Origin: Sporosarcina sp.
GTDB taxonomy: Bacteria > Bacillota > Bacilli > Bacillales_A > Planococcaceae
Direction: 5' to 3'
NCBI GenBank assembly: GCA_029263945.1
Contig: JARIDM010000223.1
Location: 1 to 6,928, forward strand
DNA: 6,928 nucleotides
Under the pieces are notes generated by a model. That model was not told where the DNA came from and searched no databases. It saw nothing but the letters and a program-made list of their open reading frames with translations. Shown piece after piece: positions 1 through 6,100 of this stretch; position 1 is the first letter of the stretch, and every line of letters starts with the position of its first letter. The position numbers were made by a program, and so were the translations under genes.

Positions 1-1187
1 CACTGTCAAACTTAGGCCCAGCACCTGAGCCAAACTTAACAGTTCTTTGGTCAGTCAAGCTTCCACAAGGTTTCAAAAACTTCTGTGCAAAAATGTCAAT
101 TGAAACAAGTGCAATTCAGTATGAAAATGATGATGTCATGCGCTTAGAGTACGGCGATGATTACGGCATTGCTTGTTGTGTATCCGCAATGAGAATTGGG
201 AAGCAAATGCAATTTTTTGGCGCGCGTGCCAACTTAGCAAAAACGTTACTTTATGCAATTAATGGCGGAATCGATGAAAAGATTAAAGTACAAGTGAGTC
301 CGAAATTTGCACCAATCACTTCTGATATTTTAGAATACGAAGAAGTTATGGGTCGTTTTGATTTGATGATGGATTGGCTCGCTGAATTGTACATTAATAC
401 ATTAAATATTATCCACTTTATGCATGACAAGTATTCTTATGAACGAGTTGAAATGGCGCTTCACGACACTGAAGTACTTCGTACAATGGCAACTGGTATT
501 GCAGGATTAAGTGTTGTGGCCGACTCATTAAGTGCAATTAAATACGCTGAAGTTAAAGTCATCCGTGATGAAGACGGGCTAGCTGTTGACTTCGAAACAA
601 CTGGAGAGTTTCCTAAGTACGGCAACAATGATGATCGCGTAGACCAACTGGCTGTCGATTTAGTTAAAACATTTATGACGAAGCTTCGCAAATTTGCGAC
701 TTACCGTAACTCTGTTACAACAACGTCAATTTTAACAATCACTTCAAACGTAGTTTATGGTAAGAAAACAGGGAATACACCTGACGGACGTCGTGCAGGG
801 GAACCATTTGCACCAGGCGCAAACCCAATGCACGGAAGAGATAAGAAAGGTGCACTTGCTTCACTCGCATCTGTTGCTAAGCTCCCATACGAATATGCGT
901 TAGATGGTATTTCTAACACATTCTCTATGGTACCGAAAGCATTAGGAAAAGACGAAGCAAGTCAACAAGCAAACTTGGCCGCAATTCTCGACGGCTATGC
1001 GACTAAAGATGGCCACCACTTGAATATTAACGTATTCAATCGGGAGACGTTGTTAGACGCAATTGAGCATCCAGAAGAATATCCACAATTAACAATTCGT
1101 GTCTCTGGTTATGCTGTAAACTTTGTTAAGTTAACACGTGAACAACAAATCGATGTCATTAACCGTACTTTCCACGAAAGTTTATAA
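1..1187 (+). CDS. pflB: Formate C-acetyltransferase (pyruvate formate-lyase), C-terminal part, 5' end outside window
   Basis: This is the C-terminal 394 residues of cytosolic pyruvate formate-lyase, a glycyl-radical enzyme that converts pyruvate and CoA to acetyl-CoA and formate under anaerobic conditions. The frame is open from base 3, and an in-frame ATG at 93 is internal, because the 30 codons before it already match PflB (GPAPEPN, then LWSVKLP). The adjacent catalytic cysteines of the PFL family lie in IACCVSAM (codons 174-179). The stretch GKKTGNTPDGRRAGEPF and GANPMHGRD is near-identical to E. coli PflB from memory. The radical glycine sits in RVSGYAVNF (codon 1107-1109), 26 residues before the end, as expected. 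By alignment with the roughly 760-residue E. coli enzyme, about 360 N-terminal residues are missing. The Cys-Cys pair argues against glycerol/diol dehydratase-type glycyl-radical enzymes; a 2-oxobutyrate-specific TdcE-like role cannot be excluded. The activating enzyme gene follows 101 bases downstream. Confidence 0.97.
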   Translation, partial: LSNLGPAPEPNLTVLWSVKLPQGFKNFCAKMSIETSAIQYENDDVMRLEYGDDYGIACCVSAMRIGKQMQFFGARANLAKTLLYAINGGIDEKIKVQVSPKFAPITSDILEYEEVMGRFDLMMDWLAELYINTLNIIHFMHDKYSYERVEMALHDTEVLRTMATGIAGLSVVADSLSAIKYAEVKVIRDEDGLAVDFETTGEFPKYGNNDDRVDQLAVDLVKTFMTKLRKFATYRNSVTTTSILTITSNVVYGKKTGNTPDGRRAGEPFAPGANPMHGRDKKGALASLASVAKLPYEYALDGISNTFSMVPKALGKDEASQQANLAAILDGYATKDGHHLNINVFNRETLLDAIEHPEEYPQLTIRVSGYAVNFVKLTREQQIDVINRTFHESL

Positions 1188-1207
1188 AAGATTCGATTAT
1201 GAGAAAC

Positions 1208-1227
1208 TAGCACAGGCGCAGTTGCTA
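1208..1227. repeat. Short inverted repeat in the pflB-pflA gap
   Basis: TAGCA (1208-1212) and TGCTA (1223-1227) form a perfect 5-bp inverted repeat around a 10-base loop, 20 bases after the pflB stop. No T-tract follows directly, so it is not a classical terminator. It could stabilise the 3' end of a pflB transcript, or be chance. Confidence 0.25.
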
Positions 1228-1230
1228 TAG

Positions 1231-1264
1231 AAAGACTACATTAGCATGATATTCGTCTTTTATA
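1231..1264 (+). terminator. Weak terminator-like hairpin between pflB and pflA
   Basis: AAAGAC (1231-1236) can pair with GTCTTT (1255-1260) across an 18-base loop, and the sequence continues as a short T-rich run (TTTTAT). The stem is only 6 bp and AT-rich, so termination would be partial at best. It would lower pflA relative to pflB while still allowing read-through. This is inferred from sequence pairing only. Confidence 0.2.
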
Positions 1265-1288
1265 TGAATAAAGTTAGGAGGAGCTACT

Positions 1289-2044
1289 ATGCAACAAGGA
1301 AATATCCACTCTATTGAAACATGTGGGACAGTAGACGGACCAGGAATTCGATATGTGCTCTTTACACAAGGTTGTCTGCTTCGTTGCCAATTTTGTCATA
1401 ACCCGGATACATGGGAAATTGGTGCAGGAAACGTTATGAATGTAGAGGATATTATGAAGGATATTGAAAGTTACCGTCCATTTATGGATGCCTCAGGCGG
1501 AGGAGTTACCGCAAGTGGTGGTGAACCTTTGCTTCAAATACCTTTCTTAACGGAGTTATTTAAGGCATGTAGAGCAAAAGGAATTCATACGGCAATCGAT
1601 TCATCAGGAGGAAATTACGCTCAGAATGCGGAGTATCAGGCGCAATTCGATGAATTGCTAAAGTATACTGATCTTGTGTTAGTGGATTTAAAACACATTA
1701 ATCGTGATAAGCACAAAAGATTAACAGGTAAATACAATGACCATATCCTTAAATTTGCACAACATTTGTCTGATAAAAACATTCCAGTTTGGATTCGTCA
1801 TGTCCTAATCCCAGGGATTACAGATATCGACGAATACCTAGACCAATTAGGAGAATTTATCGGGACATTAAACAATGTAGAGCGAGTTGAAGTACTGCCT
1901 TACCATAAGTTGGGCGTGTATAAATGGGAAGCACTGAACTTGAAGTATCCACTGGAAGGCGTAGAACCACCAACAGATGAGCGTGTTGCAAATGCACATG
2001 AACGATTAACACGTCATTTTACAGAGAGAATTACGTCTTCGTGA
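1289..2044 (+). CDS. pflA: Pyruvate formate-lyase-activating enzyme (radical SAM)
   Basis: This 251-residue protein is a radical S-adenosylmethionine enzyme that abstracts hydrogen from the radical glycine of PflB. The CxxxCxxC motif binding the [4Fe-4S] cluster is C29-LLR-C33-QF-C36, at the same numbering as in E. coli PflA. The SAM-contacting SGGEP motif lies at residues 76-80. Asp104 and the DLK motif at 133-135 correspond to residues that E. coli PflA uses for cation and substrate-site binding; the residue after Asp104 is Ser where E. coli has Thr. WIRHVLIPG and VEVLPYHKLG are family hallmarks of the C-terminal half. The length is usual for the family (about 245-250). The ATG start is supported by AGGAGGAG at 1276-1283, five bases upstream. 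It lies 101 bases after pflB on the same strand, the usual pflB-pflA order. Confidence 0.97.
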   Translation: MQQGNIHSIETCGTVDGPGIRYVLFTQGCLLRCQFCHNPDTWEIGAGNVMNVEDIMKDIESYRPFMDASGGGVTASGGEPLLQIPFLTELFKACRAKGIHTAIDSSGGNYAQNAEYQAQFDELLKYTDLVLVDLKHINRDKHKRLTGKYNDHILKFAQHLSDKNIPVWIRHVLIPGITDIDEYLDQLGEFIGTLNNVERVEVLPYHKLGVYKWEALNLKYPLEGVEPPTDERVANAHERLTRHFTERITSS

Positions 2045-2157
2045 ATACGTCGCATGGGAAATGAATAACATATAATTTTTTTAAAAAATGCCTCTCTAGC
2101 AATTCATAAAGACGCGCCTATATGTCAAAGAGAATCTCGAATCGGATTAACAATTAT

Positions 2158-2199
2158 AAAACACGCCTTCTATTTTAGCTGATAGAAGACGTGTTTTTT
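2158..2199. terminator. Bidirectional rho-independent terminator between convergent pflA and aspartokinase genes
   Basis: Bases 2161-2173 pair with 2182-2194: five base pairs, one C/A mismatch, then seven more, closing an 8-base loop (2174-2181). Flanking A residues (2158-2160) pair with Ts and extend the stem. On the + strand the stem runs into TTTTT (2195-2199), a good terminator for pflA. On the - strand the trailing sequence is TTTTATAATT, a weaker but usable U-tract for the aspartokinase transcript, whose stop codon is 24 bases before the hairpin. The 113 bases between pflA and this hairpin are AT-rich and hold nothing else I can support. Confidence 0.8.
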
Positions 2200-2222
2200 G
2201 TTCGGGCTATTTGGTAGGTTTG

Positions 2223-3593
2223 TTATGTGTATAAAGGAGATTCTTGAAAAAACTCTGTGTAGAGTTCCCTTAAAATTTTGTTTTCATCCTTTTTGTCAAC
2301 ACCGAAGACGAGACTCACTTCGGAAGAACCTTGGTTAATCATTTCAATGTTAGCACCTGTACGTGATATGGCCGTAGCAGCACGTGCAGCAAGACCTGTT
2401 GTATGACGCATACCTTCACCTACAAGGACAACCATTGAGTAATTCGTATTGCGTAATTTAACATCATCTGCTTCTAATTCTTCTTTTATTCGCCGCACCA
2501 TGCGTTCACTATTCTCTTCGTTTAAATGCTTGCTCCGAATAATAACAGATAAATTATCGATTCCAGAAGGCGTATGTTCAAACGGTATGCCTTCATCTTC
2601 TAATATTTGTAAAAGTCGACGACCAAATCCAATTTCTTGGTTCATTAAGTATTTATAAACAAATAAAGTAGAGAAGCCACTGTCTGCCGCAATACCGATT
2701 ACAGGTTGAAATGAATGATCGCGTTCTTTTACAATCATCGTTCCTAGTGCGTCAGGATTATTTGTATTTTTAATACATACGGGAACAGATCTTAGAAATG
2801 CGGGCATAAGCGCTTCATCATGAAATACGGAGAAGCCGGCATAGGCCAGTTCACGCATTTCACGGTAAGTCATTGTTTTAATTGCGACAGGTTGGTCAAC
2901 AATTGTCGGATTTGCGGTAAATACAGAATCTACATCCGTAAAGTTTTCGTAGAGTTCAGCACGAATGGCTGCAGCTACAATTGAGCCTGTAATATCCGAG
3001 CCACCCCGGTTAAAAGTTCTCAGTGTGCCGTCTTTTGTGAAGCCAAAGAAACCAGGGAATACGATTAGGCCAGGTTCATCTTTTAACTTTTCAAGTCGAT
3101 CATAGCCTTCATCTAATGCACGTACACGTTCAGGGCGGCTATTTACAAGTAATCCTGACTCTTTAGGACAAGCGTAGCGTGCTTCTATGCCAATGTGTTG
3201 CAAGTATGCGGCGATAAGTTTTGCGTTATTATCCTCCCCAGCAGCTTTTATGCAATCAGTAAATAAGGTTTTATCTTCTCGATTTGAAGCAATACGGTTC
3301 CTCAGATCAGTTTCAATGATCGAAATAATCGATTCACCTAGATTGAGCCCTTGGGCGATCAGTCGATAACGTGCAATTACTGCCTCAAGTTCTTCTTCAA
3401 TGTCATGATTCGTTTCGGCAGCACTGGCTAACTTAATTAGTAAATCGGTTACTTTTTCATCTTCTGGAAAACGTTTGCCTGGGGCAGAAACGACAATGAT
3501 TTTCCGTGTAGGGTCACTTTTAATGATGGCTACTACTCTTTTTATTTGTTCTGCTGAAGCTACGGATGTGCCGCCAAATTTACAAACTTTCAT
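2223..3593 (-). CDS. thrD: Aspartate kinase, class III (ThrD/YclM type) with C-terminal ACT domains
   Basis: The gene encodes a 456-residue cytosolic aspartokinase, which phosphorylates L-aspartate with ATP in the first step of the lysine, threonine and methionine pathway. The N-terminus has the nucleotide-binding KFGGTS motif (5-10); VVSAPGKR (34-41) and NRGGSDITG (195-203) complete the kinase signature, with FTDVDSVFTANP (218-229) in the substrate region. Two ACT-type regulatory segments follow from about residue 300; the second contains MINQGSSEVSLVF (418-430). Length and motifs fit B. subtilis aspartokinase III (about 454 residues), known for joint inhibition by lysine and threonine, rather than the alpha/beta class of about 400 residues. 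The ATG at 3593 was chosen because AGGA lies nine bases upstream and the protein then starts directly with MKVCKFGG; an in-frame TTG at 3602 would add three residues but has no properly spaced site. It is divergent from hom-thrC-thrB. The symbol follows B. subtilis; lysC or yclM are alternatives. Confidence 0.93.
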   Translation of the reverse strand: MKVCKFGGTSVASAEQIKRVVAIIKSDPTRKIIVVSAPGKRFPEDEKVTDLLIKLASAAETNHDIEEELEAVIARYRLIAQGLNLGESIISIIETDLRNRIASNREDKTLFTDCIKAAGEDNNAKLIAAYLQHIGIEARYACPKESGLLVNSRPERVRALDEGYDRLEKLKDEPGLIVFPGFFGFTKDGTLRTFNRGGSDITGSIVAAAIRAELYENFTDVDSVFTANPTIVDQPVAIKTMTYREMRELAYAGFSVFHDEALMPAFLRSVPVCIKNTNNPDALGTMIVKERDHSFQPVIGIAADSGFSTLFVYKYLMNQEIGFGRRLLQILEDEGIPFEHTPSGIDNLSVIIRSKHLNEENSERMVRRIKEELEADDVKLRNTNYSMVVLVGEGMRHTTGLAARAATAISRTGANIEMINQGSSEVSLVFGVDKKDENKILRELYTEFFQESPLYT

Positions 3594-3597
3594 TTTC

Positions 3598-3620
3598 ACC
3601 AATCCTATCTTTTTATTGGT
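3598..3620. repeat. Perfect 6-bp dyad at the aspartokinase transcription start
   Basis: ACCAAT (3598-3603) and ATTGGT (3615-3620) are exact inverted copies separated by 11 bases. The dyad lies just downstream of the predicted -10 box of the aspartokinase promoter and covers its ribosome binding site. The predicted start near 3616 falls inside one arm, so the RNA would lack most of that arm; a DNA operator is therefore more plausible than an RNA hairpin. No regulator can be named from the sequence. Confidence 0.35.
3603..3606 (-). promoter_or_regulatory. Ribosome binding site that sets the aspartokinase start
   Basis: Read on the - strand, AGGA is followed by nine bases and then ATG at 3593-3591. 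The upstream in-frame TTG (3602-3600) and GTG (3599-3597) lie too close to this site to be served by it, so the ATG is preferred. Confidence 0.6.
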
Positions 3621-3622
3621 AA

Positions 3623-3650
3623 TTTATAGACTATTAAAAATAAATGTTAA
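3623..3650 (-). promoter_or_regulatory. Predicted sigma-A promoter of the aspartokinase gene
   Basis: On the - strand TTAACA (3650-3645) and TATAAA (3628-3623) are separated by 16 bases; each matches the sigma-A consensus at five of six positions. The start would fall near 3616, giving a leader of only about 23 bases, too short for a riboswitch or T-box. This is a consensus match only, without experimental support. Confidence 0.6.
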
Positions 3651-3658
3651 CCAGAGGG

Positions 3659-3687
3659 TTGTAATTTTCTCAAGACATCACTATAAT
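3659..3687 (+). promoter_or_regulatory. Predicted sigma-A promoter of hom-thrC-thrB
   Basis: TTGTAA (3659-3664) and a perfect TATAAT (3682-3687) are separated by the ideal 17 bases. The predicted start is near 3694, giving a leader of about 53 bases before hom. The -35 box lies only 8 bp from the -35 box of the divergent aspartokinase promoter, so the two polymerase sites overlap. Confidence 0.7.
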
Positions 3688-3690
3688 GTC
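3674..3690. promoter_or_regulatory. Dyad overlapping the hom -10 box, candidate operator
   Basis: GACAT (3674-3678) and ATGTC (3686-3690) are exact inverted copies around a 7-base centre, and one further inner pair matches, so six of eight pairs in this 17-bp element are symmetric. It includes the TATAAT box, a position where a bound repressor would block transcription. In B. subtilis the hom operon and thrD are reported to be repressed by ThrR; whether this is such a site is unknown. Confidence 0.35.
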
Positions 3691-3694
3691 CTTA

Positions 3695-3724
3695 TGCACA
3701 GGTCAATTGTTTTTACCTAGTGTA
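3695..3724 (+). promoter_or_regulatory. Stem-loop at the 5' end of the hom leader
   Basis: Bases 3695-3703 (TGCACAGGT) pair with 3715-3724 (ACCTAGTGTA) in a 9-bp stem with one bulged A (3719) and one G-U pair, closing an 11-base loop. The predicted transcript starts at about 3694, so the hairpin would form at its very 5' end, ending nine bases before the ribosome binding site. No U-tract follows, so it is not an intrinsic terminator. A role in mRNA stability is the simplest reading. Confidence 0.4.
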
Positions 3725-3733
3725 CATAAAGTT

Positions 3734-3738
3734 AGGAG
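3734..3738 (+). promoter_or_regulatory. Ribosome binding site that sets the hom start
   Basis: AGGAG lies eight bases before the ATG at 3747. An in-frame GTG at 3720 would add nine residues, but it lies upstream of this site and inside the leader hairpin, so the ATG is chosen. Confidence 0.8.
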
Positions 3739-3746
3739 TGGCGTCA

Positions 3747-5045
3747 ATGAAAAAAGAGATTAATATCGGTTTATTAGGATTCGGTACTGTAGGCAGTGGG
3801 GTAGCAAAGATTATTCATAGCCACCAACAGGACTTGCAATATAAATTGGGTGTAGAAGTTTCTATTAAAAAAGTATTGGTTAAAAATATAGAAAAAGAAC
3901 GAGAAACCGTTCTCGCTAAGGATGTCTTCACGAATCGTTTGGACGAAGTGCTCAGCGATCCATCTATTGACATTATTATTGAAGTAATGGGCGGAACAAC
4001 AGAAGGTAAAGAAGCAATTCAACAAGCTCTATATGCGGGGAAAGCTGTCGTGACTGCAAATAAAGATGTGATGGCAGAATACGGTCAGGAATTGCTAAGA
4101 CTTGCAGATGAGAAAAAATGTGACCTCTTCTACGAAGCAAGTGTTGGTGGAGGAATTCCCTTGATTCGGACGATGGAGGAAGGGTTGGCGGCAGACCGAA
4201 TCACTGCACTAACGGGAATTATAAATGGGACAACGAACTTTATTTTAACGAAAATGAAGCATGAAAACATGTCTTATGAAGATGCACTTGCAGAGGCAAC
4301 AGCACTTGGATTTGCAGAGGCAGATCCGAGTGCCGATGTAGACGGCATCGATGCACAACGAAAAATGGTGATTTTAGCTTCGCTCGCATTTTCTACAGAA
4401 ATTAAATTGGAAGATGTCTTTGTTAGAGGGCTTAAAGAGATTCAACCAGGTGATTTAGAGTTAGCCGCACGCTTTGGTTATACAATGAAAATGGTTGGAT
4501 CTGCAGCAAAAAATGAGGATGGGATTGAAGTTGCGGTAGAGCCAGTCTTTTTTCAAAACTCACATCCACTTGCTTCTGTGAACAACGAATATAACGCAGT
4601 TTATATATATGGTGACACGGTTGGAGAGACAATGTTTTACGGACCAGGTGCAGGTTCGTTGCCAACAGCAACTTCCGTAACAGCCGATGTTGTTGCTGCG
4701 TGTCGAAACATACTGCTAGGGGTTAACGGCAAGCGTCATCATGCCCCGCAATACGAACGGAAAATTAAGACAAACTGTGAAATGTTCGCACGTTATTTCC
4801 ACCGAATCGTCGTTCAAGACGAGGTAGGGGTTCTCACAAAACTCACAGGGATTTATAGTGATCATGGGGCGAGCTTAGCAAGTGTTATTCAGCATCCTGA
4901 TACAAATGATGAAGGTGCAGAACTTGTCTTTATTACCCATAAAATATCACGCCAACAGCACTTAGATGTGCTGGCAACTTTAAAAGATACACCTGAAGTA
5001 TTGAATGTATTAAGTCATTACAGAGTTGAAGGAGACGAGTCATAA
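3747..5045 (+). CDS. hom: Homoserine dehydrogenase with C-terminal ACT domain
   Basis: This 432-residue cytosolic enzyme reduces L-aspartate semialdehyde to L-homoserine with NAD(P)H, the branch point towards threonine and methionine. The N-terminal Rossmann fold shows GFGTVG (11-16). TANKD (103-107) holds the conserved lysine K106. The family signature runs from A184 to K206 (ALGFAEADP, then DVDGIDAQRK) and matches at every conserved position. The catalytic domain ends near residue 320, and an ACT domain follows at about 348-425 (RIVVQDEVGVLTKLTGIYSD), the usual site of threonine feedback control. The length equals that of B. subtilis Hom (about 433). The start is fixed by AGGAG at 3734-3738. 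It is the first gene of hom-thrC-thrB; its TAA stop shares one base with the thrC ATG. Confidence 0.97.
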   Translation: MKKEINIGLLGFGTVGSGVAKIIHSHQQDLQYKLGVEVSIKKVLVKNIEKERETVLAKDVFTNRLDEVLSDPSIDIIIEVMGGTTEGKEAIQQALYAGKAVVTANKDVMAEYGQELLRLADEKKCDLFYEASVGGGIPLIRTMEEGLAADRITALTGIINGTTNFILTKMKHENMSYEDALAEATALGFAEADPSADVDGIDAQRKMVILASLAFSTEIKLEDVFVRGLKEIQPGDLELAARFGYTMKMVGSAAKNEDGIEVAVEPVFFQNSHPLASVNNEYNAVYIYGDTVGETMFYGPGAGSLPTATSVTADVVAACRNILLGVNGKRHHAPQYERKIKTNCEMFARYFHRIVVQDEVGVLTKLTGIYSDHGASLASVIQHPDTNDEGAELVFITHKISRQQHLDVLATLKDTPEVLNVLSHYRVEGDES

Positions 5046-6100
5046 TGAGATGGAATGGATTAATTCAACAGTATAAAGAGTGGTTACCAGTTACAGAAGA
5101 AACACCTAAATTAACACTACATGAAGGAAATACTCCTTTAATTCACCTTGAACGTTTATCAGCTGACTGGGGCATTGAATTATATGTAAAGGTAGAAGGT
5201 GCTAATCCAACAGGTTCTTTTAAAGACCGCGGTATGGTGATGGCAGTGGCAAAAGCGAAAGAAGAAGGAAAGACGACATTAATTTGTGCATCCACAGGGA
5301 ACACCTCTGCATCAGCGGCAGCTTACGGTGCACGTGCAGGGATGCGAACGATAGTTGTTATTCCAGAAGGACGTATTGCGCTTGGAAAGCTTGCGCAAGC
5401 AAAAATGTATGGTGCTGAGATTGTTGAAATTGAGGGGAATTTTGATGAGGCCCTTAGAATGGTACGCGAAGCTGGTGAAGGGGAAGTGGCACTCGTTAAC
5501 TCTGTAAATCCTTACCGACTTGAAGGGCAAAAAACGATTGCATTTGAGACCGTTGAGCAATTAGGCGAAGTACCTGATGTATTTGCGCTACCCGTCGGAA
5601 ATGCGGGCAATATTTCTGCTGCTTGGAAAGGCTTTAAAGAATATGCTGACAAAAAAGGGACAAAGTTGCCTGAATTGTTAGGTGTACAAGCAGACGGAGC
5701 AGCGCCGATTGTTTACGATCGTGTATTTGAAAACCCTGAAACTGTTGCAACAGCAATCCGTATCGGAAATCCTGCCAGTTGGGACTTAGCAAAAAATGCA
5801 CTAAAAGAATCCGCGGGTAATATTTTAGCCGTTACAGATGAAGAAATTTTAGAAGCCTATCAATTAATCGCCTCTTCTGAAGGCGTATTTGCGGAACCAG
5901 GTTCATGTGCTTCTATCGCAGGTGTGAAAAAACAAGTAGAAGCCGGCCTCCTGAAGAAAGGTTCAACCGTTGTGGCTGTGTTGACTGGAAATGGATTAAA
6001 AGATCCTGATACAGCAATTGATGTAAATAAAGGAAAAGCACTTCTTTCACGTGAGGAATTCGACCACCTATTGGCTGAGTTGAAGGCAGGCGTAAAGTGA
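5045..6100 (+). CDS. thrC: Threonine synthase
   Basis: This 351-residue pyridoxal-phosphate enzyme converts O-phospho-L-homoserine and water to L-threonine and phosphate, the last step of the pathway. The cofactor lysine is K60 in TGSFKDRG (56-63). STGNTSAS (83-90) is the substrate and cofactor loop, and PVGNAGN (183-189) is the glycine-rich loop that grips the cofactor phosphate. LTGNGLKD (313-320) is a further conserved family segment. The length and the start MRWNGLIQQYKEWLP fit the short Bacillus-type threonine synthase (about 352 residues), not the longer E. coli type of about 430 residues. AAGGAG (5029-5034) lies ten bases before the ATG. The start overlaps the hom stop by one base (TAATG), and the stop overlaps the thrB start by one base, so the genes are probably translationally coupled. 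Confidence 0.97.
   Translation: MRWNGLIQQYKEWLPVTEETPKLTLHEGNTPLIHLERLSADWGIELYVKVEGANPTGSFKDRGMVMAVAKAKEEGKTTLICASTGNTSASAAAYGARAGMRTIVVIPEGRIALGKLAQAKMYGAEIVEIEGNFDEALRMVREAGEGEVALVNSVNPYRLEGQKTIAFETVEQLGEVPDVFALPVGNAGNISAAWKGFKEYADKKGTKLPELLGVQADGAAPIVYDRVFENPETVATAIRIGNPASWDLAKNALKESAGNILAVTDEEILEAYQLIASSEGVFAEPGSCASIAGVKKQVEAGLLKKGSTVVAVLTGNGLKDPDTAIDVNKGKALLSREEFDHLLAELKAGVK

Noticed and set aside
461..691. Open frames antisense to pflB, and similar ones antisense to hom (3774-4025, 4432-4671), thrC (5312-5560) and the thrC/thrB junction (5913-6176).
   Set aside because: They lie wholly opposite strongly conserved genes, show no recognisable domain and are expected shadows of biased codon use.
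93..1187. ATG at 93 as the real start of a shortened PFL-like protein.
   Set aside because: The same frame is open back to base 3 and its 30 codons match conserved PflB sequence just before the active-site cysteines. There is no ribosome binding site before 93.
2075..2089. A T7-A6 symmetric run after pflA as a terminator or bent-DNA signal.
   Set aside because: No GC-containing stem precedes the T-run, and a pure A/T dyad makes a poor hairpin. The clear terminator is at 2158-2199.
2449..3369. Plus-strand open frames (2449-2658 and 3187-3369) opposite the aspartokinase.
   Set aside because: Both are antisense to conserved aspartokinase sequence and have no family resemblance.
3594..3746. A T-box or amino-acid riboswitch upstream of aspartokinase or hom.
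   Set aside because: The predicted leaders are about 23 and 53 bases, too short for a T-box or lysine riboswitch. The T-box core AGGGTGG-type sequence and an antiterminator/terminator pair are absent.
3720..3746. GTG at 3720 as the start of hom, giving nine extra residues.
   Set aside because: It lies inside the leader hairpin and upstream of the good AGGAG site, which is correctly spaced for the ATG at 3747. Family length also favours the ATG.
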